Assembly (NCBI RefSeq): GCF_900108475.1
Contig: NZ_FNWO01000009.1
Location: forward strand, 62,001-126,000
DNA from: Magnetospirillum fulvum
GTDB lineage: Bacteria > Pseudomonadota > Alphaproteobacteria > Rhodospirillales > Magnetospirillaceae
Length of the DNA stretch: 64,000 nt
Reading direction: 5' to 3'
The position numbers and the translations under genes are program-made. The notes below the pieces were generated by a model, which saw nothing but the letters and a program-made list of their open reading frames with translations, was not told where the DNA came from and did no database searches. Shown piece by piece: positions 16,456 to 26,200 of the stretch (the stretch's first letter is position 1; every line of letters begins with the position of its first letter).

Positions 16456-17079
16456 TTAATTGGTAGATGACGATGGGGCGGGGCGGCTTTCCTGCCAGCG
16501 GCGCTCGGCCAGATGTTCGATCTCGCCGAAAAAGCGGACAGCGGCACGCACGGTTTCGTCGGGATCAAGCGGGGCGAGACGTTCGGCCAAGGCCCAAAAG
16601 GAAAGCCAATCGCGTTCATCTTGCTGACCGTCGAAAAAGCGGGTGATGGGCTTGCACTCGGGCGGCAGACGCTCGATCAGGGGGGCCAGAATCGCCCGCG
16701 CGCCAAGCGAACCACCCTCAATCACATAGCGCATCCCGATATACTCGGAAGGGGAGGCGGGGGGCTGCCCGCACCAGACCGGGCCACTATCGGACTGGGC
16801 AATTTCCGTGCGCCCGAGACGGTCGAGATCGGCGGCGAGCCATGCGCTGCGCGGCGGGGGCAAAGTGTCCGGATCGTTCAGGAACGCGGCGAAAGCCCGC
16901 TCGCTGGGAGCATGAAAACTATAGAGCGCCAGCAGGGCATCGCCATAAAGGCGGGCGGTCAATTCGCCCCGGACCAGCGGCGCCATCAGAGGGTGATGGT
17001 CGATGCGGTGGTGAGCTGCTTTGGTTGCTTCGCGCAACTTCGGACGCAAGTCTTCATAGAGGGAAGCCCCGGTCGCCAT
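16456..17079 (-). CDS. bphO: Bacteriophytochrome-type heme oxygenase
   Basis: 207 residues. The N-terminal ATKAAHHRIDHH carries the proximal heme histidine, and EGGSLGAR is the glycine-rich distal-helix motif of BphO enzymes. The reaction opens heme to biliverdin, iron and CO. AGGAAGGA upstream supports ATG 17079 over the longer frame to 17193, whose extra residues are not family-like. As first gene of the run bphO, unknown, bphP, regulator it supplies the chromophore. Cytoplasmic. Confidence 0.88.
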   Translation of the reverse strand: MATGASLYEDLRPKLREATKAAHHRIDHHPLMAPLVRGELTARLYGDALLALYSFHAPSERAFAAFLNDPDTLPPPRSAWLAADLDRLGRTEIAQSDSGPVWCGQPPASPSEYIGMRYVIEGGSLGARAILAPLIERLPPECKPITRFFDGQQDERDWLSFWALAERLAPLDPDETVRAAVRFFGEIEHLAERRWQESRPAPSSSTN

Positions 17080-17221
17080 TCGCTTTGTTCCTTCCTGGTT
17101 CAGTGCTGACAGCGAATGACCCGGGGCGGGGGGGCGCCGCATCCGTTTCATTCTGTCTCGGATATCTTCGTCGTCTCCAGCCAGGAAATCCACGGATCAG
17201 TTCGCCGCCAAAGTCTTTCCC

Positions 17222-17383
17222 TCATTCAGATTGGATTGTGAGGTGCCAGCGGGCCGCAAGGCCGCGTTGCCCGACTTCGGTGGGGATGTATCCGCACAAA
17301 TCGAACCGGCTCAAACCCCGATTGACGACGAAGCGAGCCAGTCGGTCGGCGGCGATGATGTTGCAGGCCGGTGAAGGCGTCAC
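17222..17383 (-). CDS. Small unannotated ORF coupled to hlyD
   Basis: 53 residues beginning at GTG 17383, whose GTGA overlaps the hlyD stop; GGAGGG lies just upstream inside hlyD. Codon use is GC3-rich like its neighbours. The sequence contains LARFVVNRGLSRFDLCGYIP and ends AARWHLTIQSE. No family recognised. It is the last gene in the secretion operon direction and may be a small accessory protein or the tail of a decayed gene. Confidence 0.45.
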   Translation of the reverse strand: MTPSPACNIIAADRLARFVVNRGLSRFDLCGYIPTEVGQRGLAARWHLTIQSE

Positions 17384-18810
17384 CTTTCCCTCCATGCCTC
17401 GTGCTGGTAGCGGATGAGGGGGGAGAGCAGATAGGAGATGACGCGCCGCCGTCCGGTCTTGATCTCGGCGGTCACCGCCATGCCGGACGAGAGGGCGGTT
17501 GGCCCCAACTCGGTGTCGATGGTGGTCTCCATGAGCGCGATGTGGGCGACATAAGACGGTTCGCGCGTGGCGGGATCGATCGGCGCCGAAGCTTTCTCCT
17601 CGGGATTTTTCGAGGGCTGGGTCCGTTCGTCCTGCCCGACCGAATCCCGCGAGACACTGGCGACGTGCCCGTGCAACAGGCCGTAGCGCGTGAAATTGAA
17701 CGTCTCGACCTTGATTTCCACCTCCTGGCCTTCGTGGACAAAGCCGACATCCTTGTTGGGGAGGTTGGCCTCGATTTCCAGCTTGGCGTCTTCGGGCACG
17801 ATGACCATCAGGCTCTGCGCTGGCGTCACCACACCGCCCAGGGTATGCACGGCGAGTTGCTGGACAGTCCCCGCGACGGGAGCCCGGAGAGTTTGCAGCC
17901 GGGTTTTCTGTCGCGCTTTGACCAGTTCCTGGCCCTGTTCCGAAATTTGCGCCTCGACCTTGGCAAGATCGGCGAGGAGCTGCTTCCGGTATTCGCCTTC
18001 GGTCTGTTCGTGCTGGGCGGAAAGGGCCGCGATGGCATGCTGGGTCTCGTCTTTCTTGTGGGCCTGCACCACCAGTTCCTGACGTTGCTCGACCAGCATC
18101 TGTCTGGCGTTCAACAGCTCGATCTTGTTGCCGTATTCAAGCCGCGCCGCCTCCTCGCGCAGGTTGGCTCGCTGTTCGATCATCGGCAGCGACGATTGCA
18201 GCTTGGTGATGGTGGCACCGACACCCGCCAGTTCCGCCCGCTTCTGCTCCAATTGCCGGTCGATCATCGCGAGCTTGGCCGCTTGTTCGGCGGCTTGCGC
18301 CTCCATCTGCCGCCGCGCGGTTGCCAGATCGGCCGCGTCCGCGTCCCGGGCAAGATCGGCAAAGACGTCGTCCCTGGCTCCCGCAAGCAGCCCCTTCAGA
18401 CGCGCGACATCCAGTCTGGCCCGTGAAAGGTCGCGGGCGATGCGCGCCTCGTCGGCCGCGTTGGCGGTCAGGTCCAGTTCGATGAGAAGGTCTCCCGCCG
18501 CCACCTGCTGTCCGTCGTGGACGGCGATCGCGTTCACCACGCCGATTTCGAAGGGCTGGATGGTTTTGACTCGCCCCGAAGGCACGATGCGTCCTTGCGC
18601 CGTGGCGATGATGTCGATGCGGCCGAACGTCGCCCAGGCCAGCGCGACCACGATCAGGACGACGATGGTCAGCATCACCAGACGACCCGCTGGTGAGGCT
18701 GGCGTCTCGATGATCTCCAGCGCCGCCGGAAGGAACTCCCGTTCGTGCTCGGGACGGCGGGCGGGCCATAGAGAAATAAGTCGGTCCCAGGTCGCCTCAA
18801 GCCTCGACAT
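17380..18810 (-). CDS. Type I secretion membrane fusion protein, HlyD family
   Basis: 476 residues. One membrane helix near 44-65 (VMLTIVVLIVVALAWATF), a biotinyl-lipoyl-like half at about 75-110 (GRIVPSGRVKTIQPFEIG), a long coiled coil (about 130-310), the second lipoyl half (TLRAPVAGTVQQL) and a beta-barrel C-terminus. It links the inner-membrane ABC exporter to an outer-membrane TolC protein, which is not encoded here. Its start overlaps the end of the ABC gene by 14 nt, so the pair is translationally coupled. Likely cargo: the RTX proteins upstream. Confidence 0.92.
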   Translation of the reverse strand: MSRLEATWDRLISLWPARRPEHEREFLPAALEIIETPASPAGRLVMLTIVVLIVVALAWATFGRIDIIATAQGRIVPSGRVKTIQPFEIGVVNAIAVHDGQQVAAGDLLIELDLTANAADEARIARDLSRARLDVARLKGLLAGARDDVFADLARDADAADLATARRQMEAQAAEQAAKLAMIDRQLEQKRAELAGVGATITKLQSSLPMIEQRANLREEAARLEYGNKIELLNARQMLVEQRQELVVQAHKKDETQHAIAALSAQHEQTEGEYRKQLLADLAKVEAQISEQGQELVKARQKTRLQTLRAPVAGTVQQLAVHTLGGVVTPAQSLMVIVPEDAKLEIEANLPNKDVGFVHEGQEVEIKVETFNFTRYGLLHGHVASVSRDSVGQDERTQPSKNPEEKASAPIDPATREPSYVAHIALMETTIDTELGPTALSSGMAVTAEIKTGRRRVISYLLSPLIRYQHEAWRER

Positions 18811-20965
18811 GAAGCCCTCCCTGCAAACGGCACAACGTGGCGTAGCGGCCGCCGGTCTTGATCAAGTCATCGTGGCTGCCGTCCTCGACCAGTCGGCCCT
18901 TGTCGATGGTGAGGATGCGGTCGGCGCGGCGCACGGTGGAGAGGCGGTGGGCGATCACGAACACCGTTCGCCCCTTGGCGATGCCGACCATGTTGTCTTG
19001 GATGATGCGCTCGGATTCGTAGTCCAGCGCAGACGTGGCTTCGTCGAAGATCAGGATGCGCGGATCGCCGATCAGGGCGCGGGCGATGGCGATCCGCTGG
19101 CGTTGTCCGCCCGACAGCGTGGTGCCGCGCTCGCCGATCTCGGTGTCATAGCCATGGGGGAGTTCGAGGATGAAATCATGGGCTCCGGCCAGTTGTGCCG
19201 CCGCGATCACCCGCTCCATCGGCAGGGTGGGGTCGGCGAGCGCGATGTTCTCGCGCACCGTCCGGTTAAACAGCATGTTCTCTTGCAAGACGACGCCGAC
19301 CTGGCGGCGCAGCCAGGCGTGATCGGCCATGGCGAGATCGACCCCGTCGATCAGCACCTTGCCGGATTCCGGCACGTAGAGGCGCTGGATCAACTTGGTC
19401 AGCGTGCTTTTCCCCGAGCCCGAGGGACCGACGATCCCGATCATTTGCCCGGCTGGCACGGAGAAGGAGATGTCCTTGAGGATTTCCGGGCCGTCGAGGC
19501 GATAGCGGAAGGAGACATGCTCGAAGGTAACGGTTCCCTTGATCGGCGGCAGGCTGGCGGCGACGTTGCGCGGTCTCGGCTCGACCGGGGAATTGAGGAT
19601 GTCGCCCAGGCGTTCGACCGAAATCCGCGCCTGCTGGAAGTCCTGCCACATCTGCGCCAGCCGCAACACCGGCTGGGTGACATGAGACGACAGCATGTTG
19701 AAGGCGACCAGTCCGCCGACGGTGAGATCGCCGTCGATCACCGCCTTGGCGCCGAAATAGAGTGTCGCTCCCAGGGTCAGCTTGTTGATGAGCTGCACCG
19801 ACTGCGAGGCGACGTTGCCAAGGTTCTGGGTGGAGAAGCTGGCCTTGACGTAGGCCGCCGTCTGCTCTTCCCAGCGCCGTTGCAGGGCCGGTTCCACCGC
19901 CATCGCCTTGATTGTCTCCACGCCCGTCACCGATTCCACCAGGAAGGCTTGGTTCTCGGCGCCCCGGCGGAACTTCTCGTCGAGGCGGTGGCGGAAGATC
20001 GGCGTCACCCCCGCCGACAGCGCGACGTAGAAGGGAAAGGAGGCGATGACAATCAGGGTCAACGGCACGCTGTAGAAGGCCATCACGCCGAGGAAAATGA
20101 AGGTGAAGAGAAGGTCGATCACCAGCGTCAGGGCCGAGCCGGTAAGGAAGGAGCGGACGGTCTCCAACTCCCGCACCCGCGCCACCGAATCGCCGACCCG
20201 CCTTGCCTCGAAATAGGCGATGGGCAGGCCGACCAGATGGTTGAACACCCGGGCGGAGAGTTCCACGTCGATGCGATTGGTGGTGTGGGAAAAGACGTAG
20301 GTGCGCATGCCTCCGAGCACGACCTCGAAGATCGAGACGATGACGATCCCCAGCACGATGACGTCGAGAGTGGACAGCCCCCGGTGCACCAGAACCTTGT
20401 CGATTACCACCTGAAAGAACAGCGGGGAGACCAGCCCGAGGATTTGCAGGAACAGCGAGGCGATCAGCACCTCACCGAGGATGCGCCGATAGCGCCACAC
20501 CGCAGGTATGAACCAGGACAGGTCGAACTTGCCGCCCAGCGGCTGGTCGATGGCCCGCCGCGCCAGCAGGATCAGCCGGCCCGACCAGGCGGCGAGAAAC
20601 TCCTCCCAGCCCAGGAGTTCGGGACGGACGGCCCCGGCCCGCTGGAGCAGGACACGCGGCGGCCCGTCCCTGGTCTCCACCACTTGCCCCAGGATGACGA
20701 AGCCGCCGTCCTTCATCACCGCCAGACCGGGCAGGGGCGTCTTGGCCAGACGCTCCGCCTTTACCTCAATGAGGCGGGCCTTCAGGTTCAGCCAGCGCGC
20801 GGCGCGCAAGAGATCTTCGGGTGTCGCGCTCTCATCGCCCTTGCCCAGACGATGCCGAAGCTCTGCCGGGTCCGCTGGCACGCCAAAGAAGCGAGCCAGC
20901 AGGGTGAACAGCACCAGCCCGGACTCAAGGGGGGCGGAGTCCGCCCCCCTCAGATCACCGTCCAT
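18797..20965 (-). CDS. Type I secretion ABC exporter, HlyB-like
   Basis: 722 residues. An N-terminal C39-like domain (1-140) has no catalytic cysteine, as in HlyB-type exporters that move uncleaved RTX proteins. A six-helix membrane domain (about 155-430) is followed by the ATPase with Walker A GPSGSGKST, signature LSGGQRQRIA, Walker B LIFDEATSALD and the H-loop IAHRLST. It exports C-terminally tagged substrates with HlyD. The first 32 codons lie in a 206-bp direct repeat shared with a broken copy at 23130. The start is 12 nt after the small substrate gene. Confidence 0.93.
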   Translation of the reverse strand: MDGDLRGADSAPLESGLVLFTLLARFFGVPADPAELRHRLGKGDESATPEDLLRAARWLNLKARLIEVKAERLAKTPLPGLAVMKDGGFVILGQVVETRDGPPRVLLQRAGAVRPELLGWEEFLAAWSGRLILLARRAIDQPLGGKFDLSWFIPAVWRYRRILGEVLIASLFLQILGLVSPLFFQVVIDKVLVHRGLSTLDVIVLGIVIVSIFEVVLGGMRTYVFSHTTNRIDVELSARVFNHLVGLPIAYFEARRVGDSVARVRELETVRSFLTGSALTLVIDLLFTFIFLGVMAFYSVPLTLIVIASFPFYVALSAGVTPIFRHRLDEKFRRGAENQAFLVESVTGVETIKAMAVEPALQRRWEEQTAAYVKASFSTQNLGNVASQSVQLINKLTLGATLYFGAKAVIDGDLTVGGLVAFNMLSSHVTQPVLRLAQMWQDFQQARISVERLGDILNSPVEPRPRNVAASLPPIKGTVTFEHVSFRYRLDGPEILKDISFSVPAGQMIGIVGPSGSGKSTLTKLIQRLYVPESGKVLIDGVDLAMADHAWLRRQVGVVLQENMLFNRTVRENIALADPTLPMERVIAAAQLAGAHDFILELPHGYDTEIGERGTTLSGGQRQRIAIARALIGDPRILIFDEATSALDYESERIIQDNMVGIAKGRTVFVIAHRLSTVRRADRILTIDKGRLVEDGSHDDLIKTGGRYATLCRLQGGLHVEA

Positions 20966-21076
20966 CGGTTTCCTCCTCAGGCCGCCGCTCTGTGCCAGGA
21001 GGAATTGACCGCGGCGAGAACGGTGGTGTCGGTGATGGAGGTGTTGGCCGCCACCGTCGGATCGAAACCAGCATTG
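20871..21076. repeat. Direct repeat copy A (206 bp)
   Basis: Matches 23036-23241 with two mismatches and no gaps, offset 2165 bp. It spans the last codons of the small substrate gene, the 12-nt spacer and the first 32 codons of hlyB. Confidence 0.9.
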
Positions 21077-21465
21077 AACAGCGTCTTGAGATCATCAATG
21101 ACGGCGCTCGACTGCCGTCGGATCGTTCCTGCAAGGGACTCCCCTTCGACGATGAATCCGCCAGCCGGAGCATTTGCTTCGGACGTTACCAGCTTTCCCT
21201 GTGTTAAGAGTGCGTTTATTGTTAAATCGTAATAATCGTAAACTGATATGACAGTATGGGCGGCCGCCATATCCGCACCAGCGTCATTGTTGTTAATGTC
21301 CATACGCGCTTGACCCATCGTGTTGACTGTCGGGTCAAGATTTAACAGACCGCTACGGACCTCTCTGACGTCACCACCCTTGGCCACCATGAGCGCAGCC
21401 GCCTCCGCTCCGTACTGCGGAATTTTGGCTAGCGCCATTCTATAATCATCGTCAATACCAGACAT
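20977..21465 (-). CDS. Small probable type I secretion substrate
   Basis: 162 residues. The last 30 or so residues, including NTSITDTTVLAAVNSSWHRAAA, are the same as the C-terminus of the giant RTX protein apart from one residue (Val for Ala), while the first 130 are unrelated and lack glycine-rich repeats. Type I signals are C-terminal, so this protein has apparently acquired the same export tag. Its N-terminal part (DDDYRMALAKIPQYGAEAAAL) is helical and unrecognised. GGAG lies 8 nt before ATG 21465. It follows the membrane-anchored hypothetical gene by 4 nt and precedes hlyB by 12 nt. Confidence 0.7.
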   Translation of the reverse strand: MSGIDDDYRMALAKIPQYGAEAAALMVAKGGDVREVRSGLLNLDPTVNTMGQARMDINNNDAGADMAAAHTVISVYDYYDLTINALLTQGKLVTSEANAPAGGFIVEGESLAGTIRRQSSAVIDDLKTLFNAGFDPTVAANTSITDTTVLAAVNSSWHRAAA

Positions 21466-21469
21466 GAGA

Positions 21470-21955
21470 TTAGCTCCATCTCAGACATATCTTGTTGACG
21501 CCGTGAGCGTTACACAAATAGCTCACGAGGGTTGATTCTGGACTTCGGCATCCCTTTGAGGGAACGTAAAATTCGCGATCCAGAGGAATTGCGTAGTAGT
21601 GTTCTCCATCTTTAATGAATAGCGATAGGTACGATATGCCATCATCTGGTTCTGGAAGCCCGTTGAGAGCAAGGCTCTCCGGCGGAAGGCCATACGGCTG
21701 GTCAAGGCAAACTTGAGATACTGTATTTGAATTAACGTAGTTAGCGATGGGCGCTGCTGTGCCATGCTTGTTGCCAAAAAATCTGATAAATTCTTTGGCA
21801 TCGATCACGCCGGACACCTGATGCTCATCAAACCCTGTATATGTGCGGCTTAGCTCTACTTCCATCCTGTAGTACAGCCACACACCTGCTCCAAATAATA
21901 AAACGATCAAAGCACAAACTGTTGAGGGTAATATTATGGATAACCGTTTTATCAT
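21470..21955 (-). CDS. Hypothetical protein with N-terminal membrane anchor
   Basis: 161 residues. Residues 8-28 form a hydrophobic helix (LPSTVCALIVLLFGAGVWLYY), so the rest is probably periplasmic. Four C-terminal cysteines could form disulfides. No family recognised. Base composition is clearly more AT-rich than the neighbours. The stop lies 4 nt before the start of the small secreted-protein gene, suggesting an operon and perhaps an accessory or immunity role (inference). Confidence 0.6.
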   Translation of the reverse strand: MIKRLSIILPSTVCALIVLLFGAGVWLYYRMEVELSRTYTGFDEHQVSGVIDAKEFIRFFGNKHGTAAPIANYVNSNTVSQVCLDQPYGLPPESLALNGLPEPDDGISYLSLFIKDGEHYYAIPLDREFYVPSKGCRSPESTLVSYLCNAHGVNKICLRWS

Positions 21956-22194
21956 GGTTCACACACCCTGCCGCTGATTGTCTTGACTTGCGAACAGAGG
22001 CGACATGAAATCGTCTCATCAAAGATAAGCCAAATAAATTCGGCACCAAATTTTATTTCTGACGGAAATTTGGCTTTATTTTAATTTTTCTATATCCACC
22101 ATCATCCCTCACAGCTGCTGAAGTCAAATAAGGGGTATCCCAATTTCCCGTTTTATCTTTCCATTTCTTGATTTATTAAACAATTAAATTTTTT

Positions 22195-22608
22195 CTATTC
22201 GTATTCACCGTCTGCATTCTGCAAAAGAATGCGACCGATATTGCTTACGGAAAACGTCCTCCATATAGAAAAGTGATCTTTTTCGTTTACATATACAGAT
22301 ACCTCAACGTAGCATGATCCATTTATTTTAATATATTTGTCTGATTCAGGAATTATTGTAAATATAGCGCCGAATGGCATGTCCTTTTTCTCAAAACTGA
22401 TTTCTTTGCTTGCGAGTAGTGTTCTGTCTATAATATCAGAAACCTCTTTGCTCGGATGGCCTTGGCACGTACTGCTGAAAATAACGTCATCGGAAACTCC
22501 AATTGATGGTATCAAGACGACGAATATTGCAATAGTCAATATCAGCACAAGCCGCCCTATTGCGATTAATTTATTTTGCAATGACGCGAACGATAGAGCT
22601 GAAAACAT
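22195..22608 (-). CDS. Hypothetical protein with signal anchor, AT-rich gene
   Basis: 137 residues. A hydrophobic segment (about 18-38) with a possible cleavage site precedes an extracytoplasmic domain containing two cysteines (STCQGHP and GSCYVEV). No family recognised. GAGGGA precedes ATG 22608. The gene is markedly AT-rich with codons unlike the surrounding genes, a sign of recent transfer together with its neighbour at 21470. Confidence 0.55.
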   Translation of the reverse strand: MFSALSFASLQNKLIAIGRLVLILTIAIFVVLIPSIGVSDDVIFSSTCQGHPSKEVSDIIDRTLLASKEISFEKKDMPFGAIFTIIPESDKYIKINGSCYVEVSVYVNEKDHFSIWRTFSVSNIGRILLQNADGEYE

Positions 22609-22788
22609 AGTAAAAATCCCTCATATATTCTTTTTTTGATGGATGCGTCCGCAGCCATTAATCGATACTTTTGGATAATCTTCCGGCACCAACCGTTTCC
22701 AACGGCTGGCGCTCTCGGACTGTCCTGTCATCACGTCCCAGCCTCGAAGGGCATGTCTGTTGCTCCGGGCGATAAACCCTTCTTCCTT

Positions 22789-23130
22789 CTAGTAGTCGTT
22801 TTTCACACGCAAAGGACGAAGCTGATTTTCCATTATATTTCGATGACACATAGGGTTATTGACCTTCGGCAGCAGTTCGGGCGACGTCCCCGCCATCGTC
22901 TCCCGACGTGAAAGCCCGCAATACACGGGTTCGACCAGCCGGGCCTTCAGGTTCAGCCAGCGCGCGGCGCGCAACAAATTCGGCACCTCGGCCGGGGTCT
23001 GTCCGTTGCCGAGACGGTGCTTCAGGTCTGACAGGTCCGCTGGTACGCCAAAGAAGCGAGCCAGCAGGGTGAACAGCACCAGCCCGGACTCAAGGGGGGC
23101 GGAGTCCGCCCCCCTCAGATCACCGTCCAT
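22789..23130 (-). pseudogene. Truncated hlyB copy
   Basis: The first 32 codons are identical to intact hlyB. The next 35 or so remain recognisably homologous (LLRAARWLNLKARL), and the similarity then ends in unrelated sequence up to a stop at 22789. It begins 12 nt after the stop of the giant RTX gene, exactly as intact hlyB follows the small substrate gene. It keeps only part of the C39-like domain and cannot be a transporter. It marks where the RTX gene was once joined to its own exporter. Confidence 0.8.
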
Positions 23131-23241
23131 CGGTTTCCTCCTCAGGCCGCCGCTCTGTGCCAGGAGGAATTGACCGCGGCGAGAACGGTGGTGTCGGTGA
23201 TGGAGGTGTTGGCCGCCGCCGTCGGATCGAAACCAGCATTG
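23036..23241. repeat. Direct repeat copy B (206 bp)
   Basis: Partner of 20871-21076. It covers the 3' end of the giant RTX gene, the 12-nt spacer and the start of the truncated hlyB. Recombination between the copies would delete 2165 bp and fuse the RTX gene directly to intact hlyB. Confidence 0.9.
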
Positions 23242-26200
23242 TTGGCCGAGTAGGTCGCCATCGCCTGGATCAGTTGCGTCAGGCCGCTGTCGAGTTCAAA
23301 GCCGTCCGCCGTGGTGATTTCGGCCAGTTGATGATCCGCACTCGCGAACCAGTTGCTCACCGTCGTCTGGCTGGTGGTGCCCATGACCTTGATGATGAGG
23401 TCGTTGCCGGACTGGGCAAACCAAAGCTGGTCATCCGCGATACCGGCCCCGAACTCCAACTGGCCCGATGCCCCACCCGTGCCGGTGCCATTGACGATCG
23501 TGTCCTGGCCGTCACCACGGTCGAACACGTAGGTATCCGAACCCGACCCGCCGATCAGCGTGTCGTTGCCAGTACCGCCTTGCAGGATGTCGTTGCCGCC
23601 AAGGCCCGACAGGATGTTGTCGGCAACATTTCCATGGAGGATGTTGTCGAGCGCATTGCCGGTTCCAAGGGTCACCCCGGTGGCCAGGGTCAGTTCCTCG
23701 ACATTGCCGGGTAGCGTGTAGTTGATCTGGGAGATAATGCTGTCCCAGCCCTCGTTGGTAAGTTCCTGCACCACGTCGCCAGCATTGTCGATGATATAAG
23801 TATCGCTCCCGGCACCGCCGATCAGGGTGTCGGCGCCAGCCGCACCATCAAGCCGATTATCTCCGGCATTGCCGGTCAAGACATTGCCCGCCGTGTTGCC
23901 AGTGCCATTGATCGCTTCGGTGCCGGTCAGCGTCAGATTTTCAACATTGTCCGAGAGCGTATAGGAGACGGTGGCTTCGACCGTATCGGTTCCCTCTCCG
24001 GCGACCTCGACAATCTCGTCGCCGGTATTATCGACCCCATACGTGTCGTTGCCAGCTCCACCGATCATCGTGTCGGCACCCGCCAAGCCGTTCAACCGGT
24101 TGGCTCCGGCATTGCCCACCAAACGATTGTCGGCGTCGTTGCCGGTGCCGGAGATCGATGCCGATCCGGTCAGTTTCAGCTGCTCGACATTGTCGGCGAG
24201 CGTGAAGCTCACCGACGACGTGACGGTGTCGAAGCCGCCGCCGGGCAGCTCCTTCACGACATCGCCCACATTGTCGATGATGTAGGTGTCGTCGCCGGTA
24301 CGCCCTTCCATGATGTCGGCACCGGCGCCACCGTCGATCCAGTTGCCCCCGGCGTCTCCGGCCAGGGTGTCATTGGCGGAACCGCCGTAGACGCCGCCGG
24401 GAATGGTGGCAATAAGGAAGTGCTCGGCAGTCAGCTGGCTGGCGGTGACCCCGTAGAGGTGCAGGGCCAGGGAATGGCTCCCGTCATAGGCCTGTACGCG
24501 AGCCACGGTGACGGTACCGATGGTCAGGGTGGAAATCGAAATGTCGGCGAAGCTCTTGATCCAATTCAGCGCCGTCAAGTCGATGCGGTCGCCGCCAGCA
24601 TTGGGATTGAAGTCGGCGATCAGATTGCTGGCTGAAATGGTGTTCGAACTGATCGACAGGCCCGTCGCGCCCACCGCCGAGGGTAGCACCCGGAAGACGT
24701 CGGCATCGGCGCCGCCGACCCGGGTGCCGTAATAGCTGGCGACGCCGCCGCTGATCGTGCCGATGTCGCCATCCACGGTGACCAGATCGCTGCCGGCACC
24801 GCCGTCGAGATAGTCGGCGCCGCTGCCGCCCACCAGGACATCGCTGCCGTTCTCGCCCAGCAGGACGTCGTTGCCCGACCCGCCATAGGCGATGTCGTTG
24901 CCGTCCTTGCCCCACAATTGGTCGGTGCCGCTGCCGCCCTGGAGAACATCGTTGCCGCCATTGCCGTCGAGAGTGTCGTTGCCTGCGCCGCCTTCCAGCC
25001 AATCGTCGCCAGCCACTGAACCGTAATCCCCGCCCAACGCGTCATTTCCATCGCCGCCGTCGAGCATGTCGTTGACCGTCTGCGACAGGAAGGTGTCGTT
25101 CCCCCCCATGGCAAAGGCAGCGAGATCGCCATACGCCGTCGGCAGATACATCGATTCGACGCCGGAAGTCCCGATGATGTGCATGTTCTTCGCGTAGCCG
25201 AGGTAATCCTCCAGCATCGTGGCATCGGAGATAAAGACGAAACTCTGCTCGGTGATCGCCGTCGCCGTGGTGTTAAGCAGAAGAACGCTTTGCCCATCGG
25301 GCAGACCGATGCGCGTGTTCGCCCCCTCCTGAGTCCTGGTGATTTGCGTCAGGTCGGTAAGATTGTCGAAGCCGACGATCACGATCTTCTCGCCGCCTTC
25401 CGCCGCGCTGAAATCGGTGATGGTGTCCACAGAACCGGCTTCCTTGCGGATAAGGAACAGGTCCGTCCCGGCACCGCCGGTCAGCGTATCGTTGCCCTGG
25501 CCACCGTCGAGCAGGTCGAGCGCGTCGCCGCCGTTCAGGCTATCACTGCCGCGCCCGCCCTGAAGGCGGTTGGAGCCGACATTGCCGCGCAGGGTGTCGT
25601 TGCCGTCGCCGCCGAAGGCGAACTCGATGTTGCCGTCGGTGGTGAAGGTCTTGCCAGCGATCAGGCAGGTGGCGCCGGACGTGAGATCGAGCACGCTGTT
25701 GCCGCTCACCGCCGCAGCGTTAAGGATATCCTTGCCCCCGTTGGTATCCGCGAGAAGCGTGCGCTCGCCGGATGCGAAGGTTCCGAATTCGTTGGTGTAG
25801 ACGTAGGTATCGTTCCCGCTGCCCTCGCGACCCCACAGGCGAACCTCGACGCTTTGTACCGAGCCGACCGCACCGGTAACCGCATCAATCACCTGCACCG
25901 TCCACGTTCCGGCGGCCGCTTCGCCGCGGCAATGGGTGGTGGTGAAGCTCCAGGACAGGGTGCCGCTGCTGAGGTTGCCGAGGTCACTGGCACCGCTGCC
26001 GGGATTTTTACCGGCCCGGTCCATCAGGATCGATTCGGTTCCGGACGGTGAGATCAGCTTGATGATCAGGTCACCCCACCGAGCATGGTCGAGGGTGACG
26101 ATCACCTCGGCGGTTTCGACAATCTCCGAACCGCTGATCTGGAGGCTGCGAGCCACCATGCCCGAGCCGTCGGGAATGGCCGCCGCGGTGGCGGAGGACG

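Noticed and set aside
18125-21232. Very long plus-strand frame antisense to hlyD/hlyB (1035 codons)
   Set aside because: It mirrors GC-rich third codon positions of real genes; its protein has no domains, and the minus-strand genes are unmistakable. The same applies to long frames antisense to the phytochrome (12448-14478), the paaK region (38455-41418) and the sensor kinases (50272-52938).
23785-25100. Tandem DNA repeats inside the RTX gene as a separate repeat element
   Set aside because: They are the coding reflection of GGxGxD calcium-binding repeats and are explained by the protein.
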